64,000 nt of DNA from NCBI GenBank assembly GCA_014762505.1, contig JABURS010000043.1:364303-428302 (forward strand), in the 5' to 3' direction. The notes beneath the pieces were generated by a model, which was not told where the DNA came from, did no database searches, and worked only from the letters and a program-made list of their open reading frames with translations. This document shows, piece by piece, positions 48,120-57,058 of this stretch. The stretch comes from Chromatiales bacterium. GTDB lineage: Bacteria > Pseudomonadota > Gammaproteobacteria > SpSt-1174. A program made the position numbers and the translations under genes. Every line of letters starts with the position of its first letter. Within the stretch, counting starts at the first letter, position 1.

Positions 48120-50399
48120 ATGAACGAGACATCGCCCCAGGTGACTTCGGTCATCCCCGATCCCAACGCGCCCGCCGCCGTGCGCCGGCGCCGTATCCGC
48201 CAGGGCAAGGACCACTTTGCCCGCTATGCCATCGGCGTGGGGGGGATCAGTGTCATCCTCGCGGTGGTGCTGATCGCCTTCTATCTGTTCTACGTGGTCG
48301 TACCGATGTTCCTGCCGGCCGACATCGAGGCCCGCGGGGGCTACGCGGCACCGGGCGGCGGCAAGACGCTGCTGGTGGCCATGGAGGAGCAGGGCGAGGT
48401 GGGCGTGCGCTTCACCGACCAAGGCGAGGCAGTGTTCTTCTCGGTGGCCGACGGCGCCGTGCGCGACACCGTCGATCTTCCCCTGCCCGCAGACGTCTTC
48501 GTCTCCAGCGTGGCCGAGGGCGTGCCGGGCAGCGGCGAGGTGGCCCTTGGCCTCAGCGACGGCACCGCGCTGGTGGTGAAGCACCGCTACCGCGTCACCT
48601 ACCCGAACAACCAGCGCCTGATCACCCCGCGCATCGAATACCCCCTGGGCGAGGTGCCGCTGGTCATCGACCGCGACGGCATCGCCATCGACCGCATCGC
48701 CATCATGAACCAGGGCGACGGCGCCACGGCCATCGCCGCCGAGACGCTGGACGGCCGCCTGCTCTACACCCGCTACGAGGTGGAGGAGTCGCTGATGGGC
48801 GACGTGGAGGTCACGCCCTACGAGGCGGTGCTGCCCAGCCTGCCCACCACCGTCTCCTTCGTCAGCCTGAGCCTCGACCTGCGCTGGATCTTCGCCGCCG
48901 ACGAGGCCGGGACGCTGTACCTCATCAACGTCGCCGATACCGAGAATCCCTATGTCGCGGATTCCAAGGTCGTGCGCCGGGGGAACGAGCGCATCACGGC
49001 CATGAAGATGCTCATGGGCGGCATCTCGGTGATCATCGGCACCTCGGACGGGCGCATCGAGCAGTGGTTCGGTCTGCGCGATGCCAACAACCGTTACGCC
49101 CTGGCCTTCGTGCGTGCGTTCCACGAACACGAGGGGGCGATCCGCTATTTCGCCATGGAGCCGCAGCGCAAGGGCTTCCTCGCCATGGACGAGCAGGGCG
49201 ACCTCGGCATCTTCCACACCACGGCCGAGCGCACGGTGCTGATGCAGCGCCAGGCCGTCGATGGCCTGGTCACCGCCATGGGCATCGGTCCGCGCAGTGA
49301 CCACCTGCTGGTGGCCACGCGCGACGAGCAGATGCATGTCTGGGACGTGGACAACAAGCATCCGGATGTCTCCTTCTCGGCCCTCTGGCAGGAGGTCTGG
49401 TACGAGAGCTATCCGGAGCCTGACTACGTGTGGCAGTCCTCGGCAGCCAACCAGGACTTCGAGCCCAAGTACAGCCTCTCGCCCCTGGCCTTCGGCACCC
49501 TGAAGGCGGCCTTCTACGCCATGATCATCGCCATGCCGCTGGCGATCATGGGCGCGATCTTCACCGCCTACTTCATGAACCCGAAGCTGCGGCAGACCGT
49601 CAAGCCGACCATCGAGATCATGGAGGCCCTGCCCACCGTCATCCTCGGCTTCCTCGCCGGCCTGTGGTTCGCCCCCTTCGTCGAGGAAAACCTGCCGGGC
49701 ATCTTCATGCTGCTGGTGGGGCTGCCGCTGGGCGTGCTGTTGTTCGCCTATGCCTGGCACAGGCTCCCGCGCGATCTCAAGAGCCGCATCCCCGGTGGCT
49801 GGCAGCCGCTGATCATCATCCCGGTGCTGGCGCTGGTCGGCTGGCTCAGCATCGCGCTGAGCTCGCCGGTGGAGTCCTGGCTGTTCGGCGGCAACATGCG
49901 CAGCTGGCTGACCAACGAGGCGGGCATCGACTTCGACCAGCGCAACGCCATCGTGGTGGGCTTTGCCATGGGCTTTGCCGTCATTCCGACCATCTTCTCC
50001 ATCACCGAGGACGCGATCTTCGGTGTGCCCAAGCACCTCACCAACGGTTCTCTGGCGCTGGGCGCCACGCCCTGGCAGACGCTCACCCGCGTGGTGCTGC
50101 CGAGTGCCAGCCCCGGTATCTTCTCCGGCGTGATGATCGGTCTCGGGCGTGCGGTGGGCGAGACCATGATCGTGCTGATGGCCACCGGCAACACCGCCGT
50201 GATGGACTGGAACATCTTCGAAGGCATGCGCACGCTCTCGGCCAACATCGCGGTGGAGATGCCGGAGTCGGCGGTGGGCAGCACCCATTACCGGACGCTG
50301 TTCCTGGCGGCCCTGGTGCTGTTCCTCTTCACCTTCGTGCTCAACACCCTGGCAGAGCTGATCCGTCAGCGTCTGCGCAGGAAATACGCGTCACTCTGA
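48120..50399 (+). CDS. pstC: Phosphate ABC transporter permease PstC, long form
   Basis: 759 residues, far longer than E. coli PstC (319) but similar in plan to the long PstC of Pseudomonas. One N-terminal membrane helix (about 40-65) is followed by some 370 residues outside the membrane with beta-propeller-like repeats (SLDLRWIFAADEAGTLYLIN, DHLLVATRDEQMHVWDVD). The permease core of about six helices starts near residue 455 and contains EDAIFGVPKHLTNGSLALGA, the EAA loop contacting PstB. No Shine-Dalgarno precedes the ATG; the predicted transcript start is only a few nt upstream. Confidence 0.95.
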   Translation: MNETSPQVTSVIPDPNAPAAVRRRRIRQGKDHFARYAIGVGGISVILAVVLIAFYLFYVVVPMFLPADIEARGGYAAPGGGKTLLVAMEEQGEVGVRFTDQGEAVFFSVADGAVRDTVDLPLPADVFVSSVAEGVPGSGEVALGLSDGTALVVKHRYRVTYPNNQRLITPRIEYPLGEVPLVIDRDGIAIDRIAIMNQGDGATAIAAETLDGRLLYTRYEVEESLMGDVEVTPYEAVLPSLPTTVSFVSLSLDLRWIFAADEAGTLYLINVADTENPYVADSKVVRRGNERITAMKMLMGGISVIIGTSDGRIEQWFGLRDANNRYALAFVRAFHEHEGAIRYFAMEPQRKGFLAMDEQGDLGIFHTTAERTVLMQRQAVDGLVTAMGIGPRSDHLLVATRDEQMHVWDVDNKHPDVSFSALWQEVWYESYPEPDYVWQSSAANQDFEPKYSLSPLAFGTLKAAFYAMIIAMPLAIMGAIFTAYFMNPKLRQTVKPTIEIMEALPTVILGFLAGLWFAPFVEENLPGIFMLLVGLPLGVLLFAYAWHRLPRDLKSRIPGGWQPLIIIPVLALVGWLSIALSSPVESWLFGGNMRSWLTNEAGIDFDQRNAIVVGFAMGFAVIPTIFSITEDAIFGVPKHLTNGSLALGATPWQTLTRVVLPSASPGIFSGVMIGLGRAVGETMIVLMATGNTAVMDWNIFEGMRTLSANIAVEMPESAVGSTHYRTLFLAALVLFLFTFVLNTLAELIRQRLRRKYASL

Positions 50400-50424
50400 T
50401 CGTCGCCAGAAAACCGGAAGATCA

Positions 50425-52086
50425 ATGATCAAAGACATCAAGAAATGGTTTGCCTCGGGTGAACCCTGGATCTGGCTCAACGCCGCTGCCGTAGGGGCCT
50501 CGGTCATCATGGTGGTCGGGCTGCTGCTGCTGATCGCGGTGCGCGGGCTCGGCCACTTCTGGCCGCACGCCATCGAGGAAGTGCGCTACCAGTGGCAGGG
50601 TGAGGAGGTGCGCATCATCGGCGAGGTGCAGGGCGAGGAGCTGGTGGATACCCAGCGCCTGATCGACTCCGGCATTCCGCTGGAGACAGACAAGCTCAAG
50701 GTGACGCGCTACCTGATGAAGATCGGCAACCGCGATGCCTACGGGGTCGACTTCCGCAACATCGTCGAGCCGCTGGTGGTCGCGCGTGATCGCCCGCGCG
50801 ACCTGATCGCCGTCGAGCGTACCGAATACGGCAACCTCTATGGTTACCTGCGCGAGGTGAAGGAAGCCGGCAACGTGGTCGCCAGTGGCGAGGCGGCCTG
50901 GGAAGCGCTGCAGGCGCGCATCGACCGGGTCAGCGCACTGCGCGATGACATCCGCGACATTGAGAAATACGCAATCGGCGAGATCAACTACGAGATCGAA
51001 AAGCTGCGTCTGGCCAAGCGACGCCTGGAGCTCGAGGGCGAGGACAGCCCGGAAAATCTCGCCCGCATCGACAGCCAGCGCGCGGTTCTGGATGCGCGTT
51101 ACAACGAGCTCTATACCGAACTCAACGCCCTGTACGAAGAAATCCGCCGCGACAGTTTCACGGCCGAGATCCAGGATGGGCGCGTGCTCGAGGTGCCCAT
51201 GGAGCGCGTGATCCAGGCCTATCGCCCGAATGCGATGAATCTCGCGCAGAAGATCGGCTTCTATCTCGGCCAGTTGTGGAACTTCGTCTCCGGCGAGCCG
51301 CGCGAGGCGAACACCGAGGGCGGCATCTTCCCGGCCATCTTCGGCACGGTCATGATGGTGCTGGTGATGGCGGTGCTGGTCACGCCACTGGGCGTGGTCG
51401 CGGCCGTCTATCTGCGTGAGTACGCCAAGCAGGGCCCGCTGGTGCGCACCATCCGCATCGCCGTGAACAACCTGGCGGGTGTGCCTTCGATCGTCTACGG
51501 TGTGTTCGGCCTGGGCTTCTTCGTGTACTTCCTCGGCGGCAACATCGACCGTCTGTTCTATCCCGAGGCGGCGCCTGCACCGGTGTTCGGTACGCCCGGC
51601 ATGATCTGGGCCTCGCTCACCCTGGCACTGCTCACCCTGCCGGTGGTGATCGTCTCCACCGAGGAGGGGCTGTCGCGCATTCCGCGTTCCATCCGCGAGG
51701 GCAGTCTGGCGCTGGGTGCGACCAAGGCCGAGACCCTGTGGCGCACCGTGCTGCCCATGACCAGTCCCGCCATCATGACCGGTCTGATCCTCGCGGTGGC
51801 GCGTGCCGCCGGCGAGGTGGCGCCGCTGATGCTGGTCGGCGTGGTCAAGCTCGCGCCCTCGCTGGCCGTGGACGGCAACTTCCCGTTCCTGCACCTGGAG
51901 CGCAAGTTCATGCACCTGGGCTTCCACATCTACGACGTCGGCTTCCAGAGCCCGAACGTCGAGGCGGCGCGTCCGCTGGTCTATGCCACCGCGTTGCTGC
52001 TCGTTATCATCATCATCGTGCTCAATCTGTTCGCCATCGCCATCCGTAACCGGCTGCGCGAGAAGTACCGCGAACTCGAGAACTGA
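50425..52086 (+). CDS. pstA: Phosphate ABC transporter permease PstA, long form
   Basis: 553 residues (E. coli 296). First helix about 22-44 ([20 protein letters not shown]), then a periplasmic insert of about 260 residues that includes a clear coiled coil (roughly 155-245, rich in Glu/Arg/Leu heptads). The permease core begins near 295 ([20 protein letters not shown]), with the EAA loop [20 protein letters not shown]. The enlarged insert likely docks with the PstC extension. Follows pstC by 25 bp. Confidence 0.95.
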   Translation: MIKDIKKWFASGEPWIWLNAAAVGASVIMVVGLLLLIAVRGLGHFWPHAIEEVRYQWQGEEVRIIGEVQGEELVDTQRLIDSGIPLETDKLKVTRYLMKIGNRDAYGVDFRNIVEPLVVARDRPRDLIAVERTEYGNLYGYLREVKEAGNVVASGEAAWEALQARIDRVSALRDDIRDIEKYAIGEINYEIEKLRLAKRRLELEGEDSPENLARIDSQRAVLDARYNELYTELNALYEEIRRDSFTAEIQDGRVLEVPMERVIQAYRPNAMNLAQKIGFYLGQLWNFVSGEPREANTEGGIFPAIFGTVMMVLVMAVLVTPLGVVAAVYLREYAKQGPLVRTIRIAVNNLAGVPSIVYGVFGLGFFVYFLGGNIDRLFYPEAAPAPVFGTPGMIWASLTLALLTLPVVIVSTEEGLSRIPRSIREGSLALGATKAETLWRTVLPMTSPAIMTGLILAVARAAGEVAPLMLVGVVKLAPSLAVDGNFPFLHLERKFMHLGFHIYDVGFQSPNVEAARPLVYATALLLVIIIIVLNLFAIAIRNRLREKYRELEN

Positions 52087-52109
52087 TCCGCACCCGCAAG
52101 GCAAAGGCT

Positions 52110-52946
52110 ATGAATGACAATCAGACCATGACCCACGGCGTCGACATCGGCTCGCTCAAGCAGCGCGGGCCGGAGCTCAGTCTCGAGCGGGAGGACATCT
52201 GCCTTGAAGTAAAGGGGCTGAATCTCTATTACGGCGAAAAGCAGGCCCTGCACGACATCCACATGCAGATCCCGCGCAAGCGCGTGACGGCCTATATCGG
52301 GCCCTCCGGCTGCGGCAAGTCGACGCTGCTGCGCTGCTTCAACCGCATGAACGACCTGGTCGACGGCGTGAATATCGATGGCAGCATCCTGCTCGATGGC
52401 GAGGAGATCAACTCCCGCACTGTCAACGTGCCGGATCTGCGCCGTCGCGTGGGCATGGTGTTCCAGAAGCCCAATCCGTTCCCCAAGTCCGTCTACGAGA
52501 ACGTCGCCTACGGACTGCGTCTGCAGGGCATCAACAATCGCGGTACGCTCGATGATGTGGTCGAGTGGGCACTGAAGGGTGCGGCGCTGTGGGACGAGGT
52601 GAAGGATCGCCTGAACGACAGCGCCTTCGGTCTCTCCGGCGGTCAGCAGCAGCGCCTGGTGATTGCGCGTGCCATCGCCGTGCAGCCGGAGGTGCTGCTG
52701 CTCGATGAGCCGGCCTCGGCGCTCGATCCGATCTCTACGCTCAAGATCGAGGAGCTGATCTACGAGCTGAAGTCGACCTATACCATCGTGATCGTCACCC
52801 ACAACATGCAGCAGGCCGCGCGCGTGTCCGATTACACGGCCTTCATGTACCTGGGCAAGCTGATCGAATACGATGCCACGGATCGCCTGTTCACGAATCC
52901 GAAGAATCGTCAGACCGAAGACTACATCACCGGCCGCTACGGCTGA
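52110..52946 (+). CDS. pstB: Phosphate ABC transporter ATPase PstB
   Basis: 278 residues. Walker [15 protein letters not shown], signature [20 protein letters not shown], Walker [14 protein letters not shown], switch His in [33 protein letters not shown] is the PstB-specific Q-loop region. The N-terminus has an extra 30 residues before the first strand, common in long-form Pst systems. Confidence 0.98.
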   Translation: MNDNQTMTHGVDIGSLKQRGPELSLEREDICLEVKGLNLYYGEKQALHDIHMQIPRKRVTAYIGPSGCGKSTLLRCFNRMNDLVDGVNIDGSILLDGEEINSRTVNVPDLRRRVGMVFQKPNPFPKSVYENVAYGLRLQGINNRGTLDDVVEWALKGAALWDEVKDRLNDSAFGLSGGQQQRLVIARAIAVQPEVLLLDEPASALDPISTLKIEELIYELKSTYTIVIVTHNMQQAARVSDYTAFMYLGKLIEYDATDRLFTNPKNRQTEDYITGRYG

Positions 52947-52963
52947 GCCGCATCGCAACGGAG

Positions 52964-53692
52964 TTGGCAATGGACAAAAGAGACATCACGCATCACATCT
53001 CGCAGCAGTTCAATGAGGAACTGGAAGGTGTGCGCAACATGGTTCTCGCCATGGGCGGTCTGGTGGAGAAGGCGATCGGCGATGCCATCGAGGCGCTGGT
53101 CACCGGCAACAGCGAACTCGGCGATACCGTGGCCACCAGCGACTACAAGATCAACTCGCTGGAGGTGGAGATCGACGAGGAATGCGCCCAGATCATCGCG
53201 CGACGCCAGCCGGCGGCCAGCGACCTGCGCCTGATCGTGGCCATCATCAAGACCATCACCGATCTCGAGCGCATGGGTGACGAGGCCGAGAAGATCGGCC
53301 GCATCGCCGCGAATCTCGGTGAGGAGAACACGGTCAACAGCAGCAGCTATTCGGCGATCCGCCACCTGGGTGAGCATGCCCGTGCCATGCTGCACGATGC
53401 CCTGGATGCCTATGCGCGTTTCGACGTCGAGGCGGCGCTCAAGGTGGCCCGTCAGGACGCCGGGATCGACCAGGAATACGAGGGACTCATCCGTCAGCTG
53501 ATCACCGTCATGATGGAAGACCCGCGCTGTATTCGTCATGTCATCGACATCATGTGGGCGGCCCGTGCCATCGAGCGCATCGGCGATCACGCGCGCAACA
53601 TCTGCGAATACGTGGTGTTCATGGTGCTCGGCAAGGACGTGCGCCACACCACCTTCGAGCAGATGGAGGCGGAGGTGAAGTCGGTGACCTGA
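52964..53692 (+). CDS. phoU: Phosphate signalling protein PhoU
   Basis: 242 residues. Two three-helix bundles with the metal-binding motifs (IKTITDLERMGDEAEKIGRI and AARAIERIGDHARNICEYVV). Represses PhoR kinase activity through PstB when phosphate is plentiful. Last gene of pstCAB-phoU, followed by a 13-bp perfect hairpin. Confidence 0.98.
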   Translation: MAMDKRDITHHISQQFNEELEGVRNMVLAMGGLVEKAIGDAIEALVTGNSELGDTVATSDYKINSLEVEIDEECAQIIARRQPAASDLRLIVAIIKTITDLERMGDEAEKIGRIAANLGEENTVNSSSYSAIRHLGEHARAMLHDALDAYARFDVEAALKVARQDAGIDQEYEGLIRQLITVMMEDPRCIRHVIDIMWAARAIERIGDHARNICEYVVFMVLGKDVRHTTFEQMEAEVKSVT

Positions 53693-53712
53693 GCCGACGT
53701 CATTCCCGACAG

Positions 53713-53742
53713 CAGACCGGGCCCCGAATGGGGCCCGGTCTG
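53713..53742. terminator. Strong hairpin between convergent phoU and modC
   Basis: Arms CAGACCGGGCCCC and GGGGCCCGGTCTG around GAAT, a perfect 13-bp stem. No T tract on either side, so termination may rely on Rho or the hairpin may protect both 3' ends. Confidence 0.6.
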
Positions 53743-53745
53743 CGT

Positions 53746-54816
53746 TCAGGCCTCCACGGCCACCGACTTGATCAGGGCGTAGACCTCCTGGCCGGGCGCC
53801 AGCGCCAGCTGCCGGCAGGAATGGCGCGTGATGAGGGCGAGCAGCTGCCCGTCGCCGCCGAGTCGCAGCAATACCTCGTGCTCGCCCTGGGGCTCGATGC
53901 CCCGCAGGGTGGTCGGCAGGCAGTTCACGATGCTGGTCTCCACAGGAGGGTGTCGTGCGATGCCGACATCCCGGGCCTGGATGCGCAGGCGACAGCGTAT
54001 GTCGCGGTCCAGGCGCTGTGCCACGTACAGTGCGCCGATGCCACTCTGCAGGCGACTCAGTCCGCTCGTCTCGTCATAACCCTCGCTGCGCGCCTCGAAG
54101 ATGCTGGTTGCCAGCCGGTCGCGTGCCAGCGCGAGCCCGGGGGCGGACAGCATCTCGCCGATCGGCCCGGCACCCTGCACGTGGCCGCCGTCCATCAGCA
54201 CCACGTGATCCGCCAGTCGCGCGACCTCCTCCACCGAATGGCTCACGTACAGCACCGGAATCTCGAGTTCGCGATGCAGGCGTTCCAGGTAGGGCAGGAT
54301 CTCGCGCTTGTTGCGCTCGTCGAGGGCGGCCAGCGGCTCGTCCATCAACAGCAGCGACGGGCTGGTCAGCAGCGCGCGGGCCATGCCCACGCGCTGGCGT
54401 TCGCCGCCGGAGAGTGCGGGCGCCGACTGGTCGAGCAGTGTGCGCAGGCCGAGCAGTTCGACGATGTCGTCGCGGTCGACACGCCGCCGGTCCCTCGGCG
54501 TGCGCCTGAGGGCGTAGTCGAGATTGCCCGCCACGCTCAGGTGATCGAACAGCGCGGCATGCTGGAATACGTAGCCGAGCGGGCGGCGGTGCGTGGGCAG
54601 GAACAGGCCGCGCGCGTCATCCTGCCAGACCGCGTTACCCAGCCTGAGCAGGCCGTGTCCGGCGCGTTCGAGGCCGGCGATGCAGCGCAGCAGCGTGGTC
54701 TTGCCCGAACCGGATTCGCCGAAGATGGCCGTCACCCCGCGACAGGGCAGGTCCAGGTCGGTGGACAGGCTGAAGCCCGCGCGGCGCTCCAGGCGAAAGC
54801 GTGCGATCAGTCTCAT
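53746..54816 (-). CDS. modC: Molybdate ABC transporter ATPase ModC
   Basis: 356 residues from ATG 54816. Walker A FGESGSGKTTLLRCIAG, signature ALSGGERQRVGMARALLTSP, Walker B LLLMDEPLAALDERNKREIL, His switch in YVSHSVEEVARLADHVV. The C-terminal 130 residues contain a MOP/TOBE domain (IRCRLRIQARDVGIARHPPV and SIVNCLPTTLRGIE) that binds molybdate and can slow transport. Overlaps modB by 4 bp. Confidence 0.96.
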   Translation of the reverse strand: MRLIARFRLERRAGFSLSTDLDLPCRGVTAIFGESGSGKTTLLRCIAGLERAGHGLLRLGNAVWQDDARGLFLPTHRRPLGYVFQHAALFDHLSVAGNLDYALRRTPRDRRRVDRDDIVELLGLRTLLDQSAPALSGGERQRVGMARALLTSPSLLLMDEPLAALDERNKREILPYLERLHRELEIPVLYVSHSVEEVARLADHVVLMDGGHVQGAGPIGEMLSAPGLALARDRLATSIFEARSEGYDETSGLSRLQSGIGALYVAQRLDRDIRCRLRIQARDVGIARHPPVETSIVNCLPTTLRGIEPQGEHEVLLRLGGDGQLLALITRHSCRQLALAPGQEVYALIKSVAVEA

Positions 54817-55493
54817 GCCGGTTTCACCGTGAAGCGGCGGTTGAGCCCGTAGATGGCGAGCATCAGCAGGAAGGAGAAGATCAGCAGCCCGGCGGACAGG
54901 ATGTGTGCCTGCGTGTACTGCAGCGACTCGACATGCTCGTAGATGGCGATGGAGACGACCTGGGTCTGTCCCGGGATGTTGCCGCCGATCATCAGCACCA
55001 CGCCGAACTCGCCGACCGTGTGGGCGAAGCTCAGGGTGATCGCCGTGAGCACCCCGCGGCGGCACAGCGGCAGGGCCACCGTGAAGAGCCGGTCCCACCA
55101 GCCGGCGCGCAGGGTGGCGGCGGCCTCCAGCGGCACGCGGCCCATGGCGGCGAAGGCGTTCTGCAGAGGCTGCACGGCGAAGGGGAGCGAGTAGATCACC
55201 GAGCCGACGACGAGCCCCGTGAAACTGAACACCAGGGTCGGCCCGCCCAGTGCCCCTACCATCGAACCCACCGGGCCCTCGGGCGAGAGCGTGACCAGCA
55301 GGTAGAAACCGAGCACCGTCGGCGGCAGCACCAGCGGGAGGGCGACGACGGCCTCGACCAGTACCTTCGCGCGTGAGGCAGAGAACGCCAGCCACCAGGC
55401 CAGCGGGATGCCGATGAGCATCAGGATCACCGTGGTGAGTGCGGCGAGCCTGAAGGTGATCCAGAGAGCGGTCCAGTCGGATTCCAGGAGCAT
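54813..55493 (-). CDS. modB: Molybdate ABC transporter permease ModB
   Basis: 226 residues, usual length (229). Five membrane segments. EAA loop AFAAMGRVPLEAAATLRAGW and the helix-loop RRGVLTAITLSFAHTVGEFG are conserved. modC overlaps its stop as ATGA. It is separated from modA by 204 bp (55494-55697) holding an inverted-repeat element. Confidence 0.96.
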   Translation of the reverse strand: MLLESDWTALWITFRLAALTTVILMLIGIPLAWWLAFSASRAKVLVEAVVALPLVLPPTVLGFYLLVTLSPEGPVGSMVGALGGPTLVFSFTGLVVGSVIYSLPFAVQPLQNAFAAMGRVPLEAAATLRAGWWDRLFTVALPLCRRGVLTAITLSFAHTVGEFGVVLMIGGNIPGQTQVVSIAIYEHVESLQYTQAHILSAGLLIFSFLLMLAIYGLNRRFTVKPA

Positions 55494-55531
55494 TGGTCTT
55501 TTAAGCGTTAGGTGTTAGTCGAAAAGGCTAA

Positions 55532-55690
55532 TTGCCACAGAGGGCACAGAGGTCACAGAGATAAGGCGGTGCATGAATTGTCGTAGGAGCGCTGCAAGGC
55601 GCGATGCCCATGCAGGGAAAAGTGCCAATCCTCATCGCGCCTCGCGGCGCTCCTACAGGAACCGCTTTTACTCTGTGCCCTCTGTGGCAA
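55532..55690. repeat. Nested inverted-repeat element (MITE- or REP-like) between modA and modB
   Basis: Outer arms, perfect 20 bp: TTGCCACAGAGGGCACAGAG (55532-55551) and its complement (55671-55690). Inner arms of 23 bp at 55583-55605 and 55634-55656 match at 21 positions; both carry GTAGGAGCG and GGCGCGAT. The inner motif recurs in the tandem repeats at 63766-63938. No open frame inside. Confidence 0.85.
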
Positions 55691-55697
55691 GAATCAG

Positions 55698-56459
55698 TCA
55701 CTCGCGGGCCACGCCGTAGCCATAACCCTCGATGATGCCTGCCGCTTCTTCGCTGCGCATGAATGCCATGAAGGCGCGTGCCGTGGGCGTGTCCTTCAGC
55801 AGCACGGCCTGTTGCTCGATGGGGGCGTAGAGGTCTTCTGGCACGATCCAGGCGCTGCCGGCCGGTTCGGTGTCGGGCGTGCGGATCTGCGAGTAGGCGA
55901 CGAAGCCGAGTTCGGCCGCGCCGCTTTGTACGTACTGGTAGGTCTGGCCGATGTTCTCGCCGCGCACCAGGCGGGGCTGCAGGGTATCCCAGAGGCCGCG
56001 TGCCTCGAGTACCTGCTGGGCAGCCGTGCCGTAAGGGGCCAGGCGGGGGTTGGCGACGGCCAGGCGTGCGAAGCCGTCAGTCGCCAGCACCTTGCCCTGC
56101 GTGTCCACGCGGTCTGCCTGCAGGCTCCAGAGCACGAGCCTTCCGAAGGCATAGGTGTGGCGGCTGCCCGGTACGATCCGTTCCTCTTCCTCCAGCAGCC
56201 GGGGTCGCTGCACGTCGGCGGCGAAGAAGGCATGGTAGGGCGCGCCGTGACGAATCTGTGCGTAGTGCTTGCCGGTGGAGCCGAAGCTCAGCACCACGGC
56301 GTGGCCGGTTTCCTGTTCGAAGCGCGCGGCGAGCGCCTTGATCGCACCGGTGAAGTTGGAGGCGACGGCGACGAGGATCTCATCGGCCATGGCCTGGCCC
56401 TGTGCCAGCGTCAGCGTGATGGCTGCAAAGAGGGCGGCAAGTTTCTTGCGGGAAAACAT
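55698..56459 (-). CDS. modA: Periplasmic molybdate-binding protein ModA
   Basis: 253 residues from ATG 56459 after AAGGGAG. Signal peptide LAALFAAITLTLAQGQAMAD. Binds molybdate/tungstate: ILVAVASNFTGAIKALAARF, VVLSFGSTGKHYAQIRHGAP and ENIGQTYQYVQSGAAELGFV are family segments. It begins with the form ASNF typical of the Azotobacter-type ModA. The reading from 56528 adds a charged non-signal segment and was rejected. Confidence 0.95.
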   Translation of the reverse strand: MFSRKKLAALFAAITLTLAQGQAMADEILVAVASNFTGAIKALAARFEQETGHAVVLSFGSTGKHYAQIRHGAPYHAFFAADVQRPRLLEEEERIVPGSRHTYAFGRLVLWSLQADRVDTQGKVLATDGFARLAVANPRLAPYGTAAQQVLEARGLWDTLQPRLVRGENIGQTYQYVQSGAAELGFVAYSQIRTPDTEPAGSAWIVPEDLYAPIEQQAVLLKDTPTARAFMAFMRSEEAAGIIEGYGYGVARE

Positions 56460-56505
56460 TTTTCTCCCTTTTGTTTTCTTCGTTCTTGGATGGGCGTGAT
56501 GTTTG

Positions 56506-56916
56506 TCAGTTGGTCTCGATATCGCCATCGTGCCAGCTGCGGATGCCGCCGCGTACCGAGAGACTGCGGCGATAGCCCAGGTCGCGCAGGAGTTGCGCCG
56601 CGTGCAGGCTGCGCCGGCCGCTGTTGCAGATGCACAGCAGGATACGGTCCCCCTCGAGGTGCTGGGCGTTGATCAGGGCGAGGAAATGACGGATGTCGCG
56701 TTCGTCCGGTTCGTCGGCATCGAGCAGTTCCTGCTCCTCGGCGCTCAGGGCCTGGCCGAGCAGCTGCTTGAACTGGAACAGGGGAACCGGAACGGCCCCC
56801 GCGATCTCGCCTTCGAGCATCAGTTCGAAGGGCTGGCGGATGTCGATGAGCGTGCCGAGGCCGAGATCCATGAGTTCGCGGGCGGCCGGTTGACTGATCT
56901 CGAGCGAATGCTGCAT
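56506..56916 (-). CDS. Rhodanese-domain protein
   Basis: 136 residues with ATG 56916 (MQHSLEISQPAAREL). Active loop CNSGRRS contains the sulfur-carrying Cys. LGTLIDIRQPFELMLEGEIA and GAVPVPLFQFKQLL are typical. An alternative ATG at 56958 would put a terminator immediately in front and a ModE-like palindrome inside the gene, and it has no ribosome site; GGAAG stands 7 nt before 56916. Lies between modE and modA on the same strand, so it may supply sulfur or shield transcript flow in molybdenum metabolism; this is inference. Confidence 0.85.
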   Translation of the reverse strand: MQHSLEISQPAARELMDLGLGTLIDIRQPFELMLEGEIAGAVPVPLFQFKQLLGQALSAEEQELLDADEPDERDIRHFLALINAQHLEGDRILLCICNSGRRSLHAAQLLRDLGYRRSLSVRGGIRSWHDGDIETN

Positions 56917-56925
56917 GAGTGCTTC

Positions 56926-56949
56926 CGTTGTATTTATTGGAATATAGCG
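56926..56949. promoter_or_regulatory. ModE-like operator B
   Basis: CGTTGTAT-N8-ATATAGCG, 24 bp. The ModE consensus is CGTTATAT, a short spacer and ATATAACG; each arm differs at one position. It sits in the leader just before the rhodanese-modABC genes. A -10-like TATATT on the minus strand lies within it. Confidence 0.65.
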
Positions 56950-56958
56950 ACGCGTCAT

Positions 56959-56983
56959 AAAAAATCCGCCAACGAAAGCGGAT
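56959..56983 (-). terminator. Rho-independent terminator between modE and rhodanese gene
   Basis: On the minus strand ATCCGC-N8-GCGGAT with six T. It lies between the two ModE-like palindromes. Confidence 0.8.
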
Positions 56984-56991
56984 CGGTCAGT

Positions 56992-57015
56992 CGCTATATT
57001 CTGTCATGCATAGCG
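56992..57015. promoter_or_regulatory. ModE-like operator A
   Basis: CGCTATAT-N8-GCATAGCG, 24 bp, same 8-8-8 geometry as operator B 66 bp away. Less perfect at the inner positions. Lies 43 bp after the modE stop. Confidence 0.55.
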
Positions 57016-57058
57016 CGATTGCAAGCACCCGGTGCCCCGGATCAGGGGCGTGCCAGGG

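Noticed and set aside
45771..50288. A minus-strand frame open for about 1500 codons across ppk and antisense to pstC
   Set aside because: Only the ppk part (to ATG 47849) has protein-family character. The rest is the antisense shadow of a GC-rich gene, with His/Asp/Arg-rich low-complexity translation.
56917..56958. Upstream ATG for the rhodanese gene (MTRRY...)
   Set aside because: It follows immediately after the T tract of a terminator, lacks a ribosome site, and would place the ModE-like palindrome in coding sequence.
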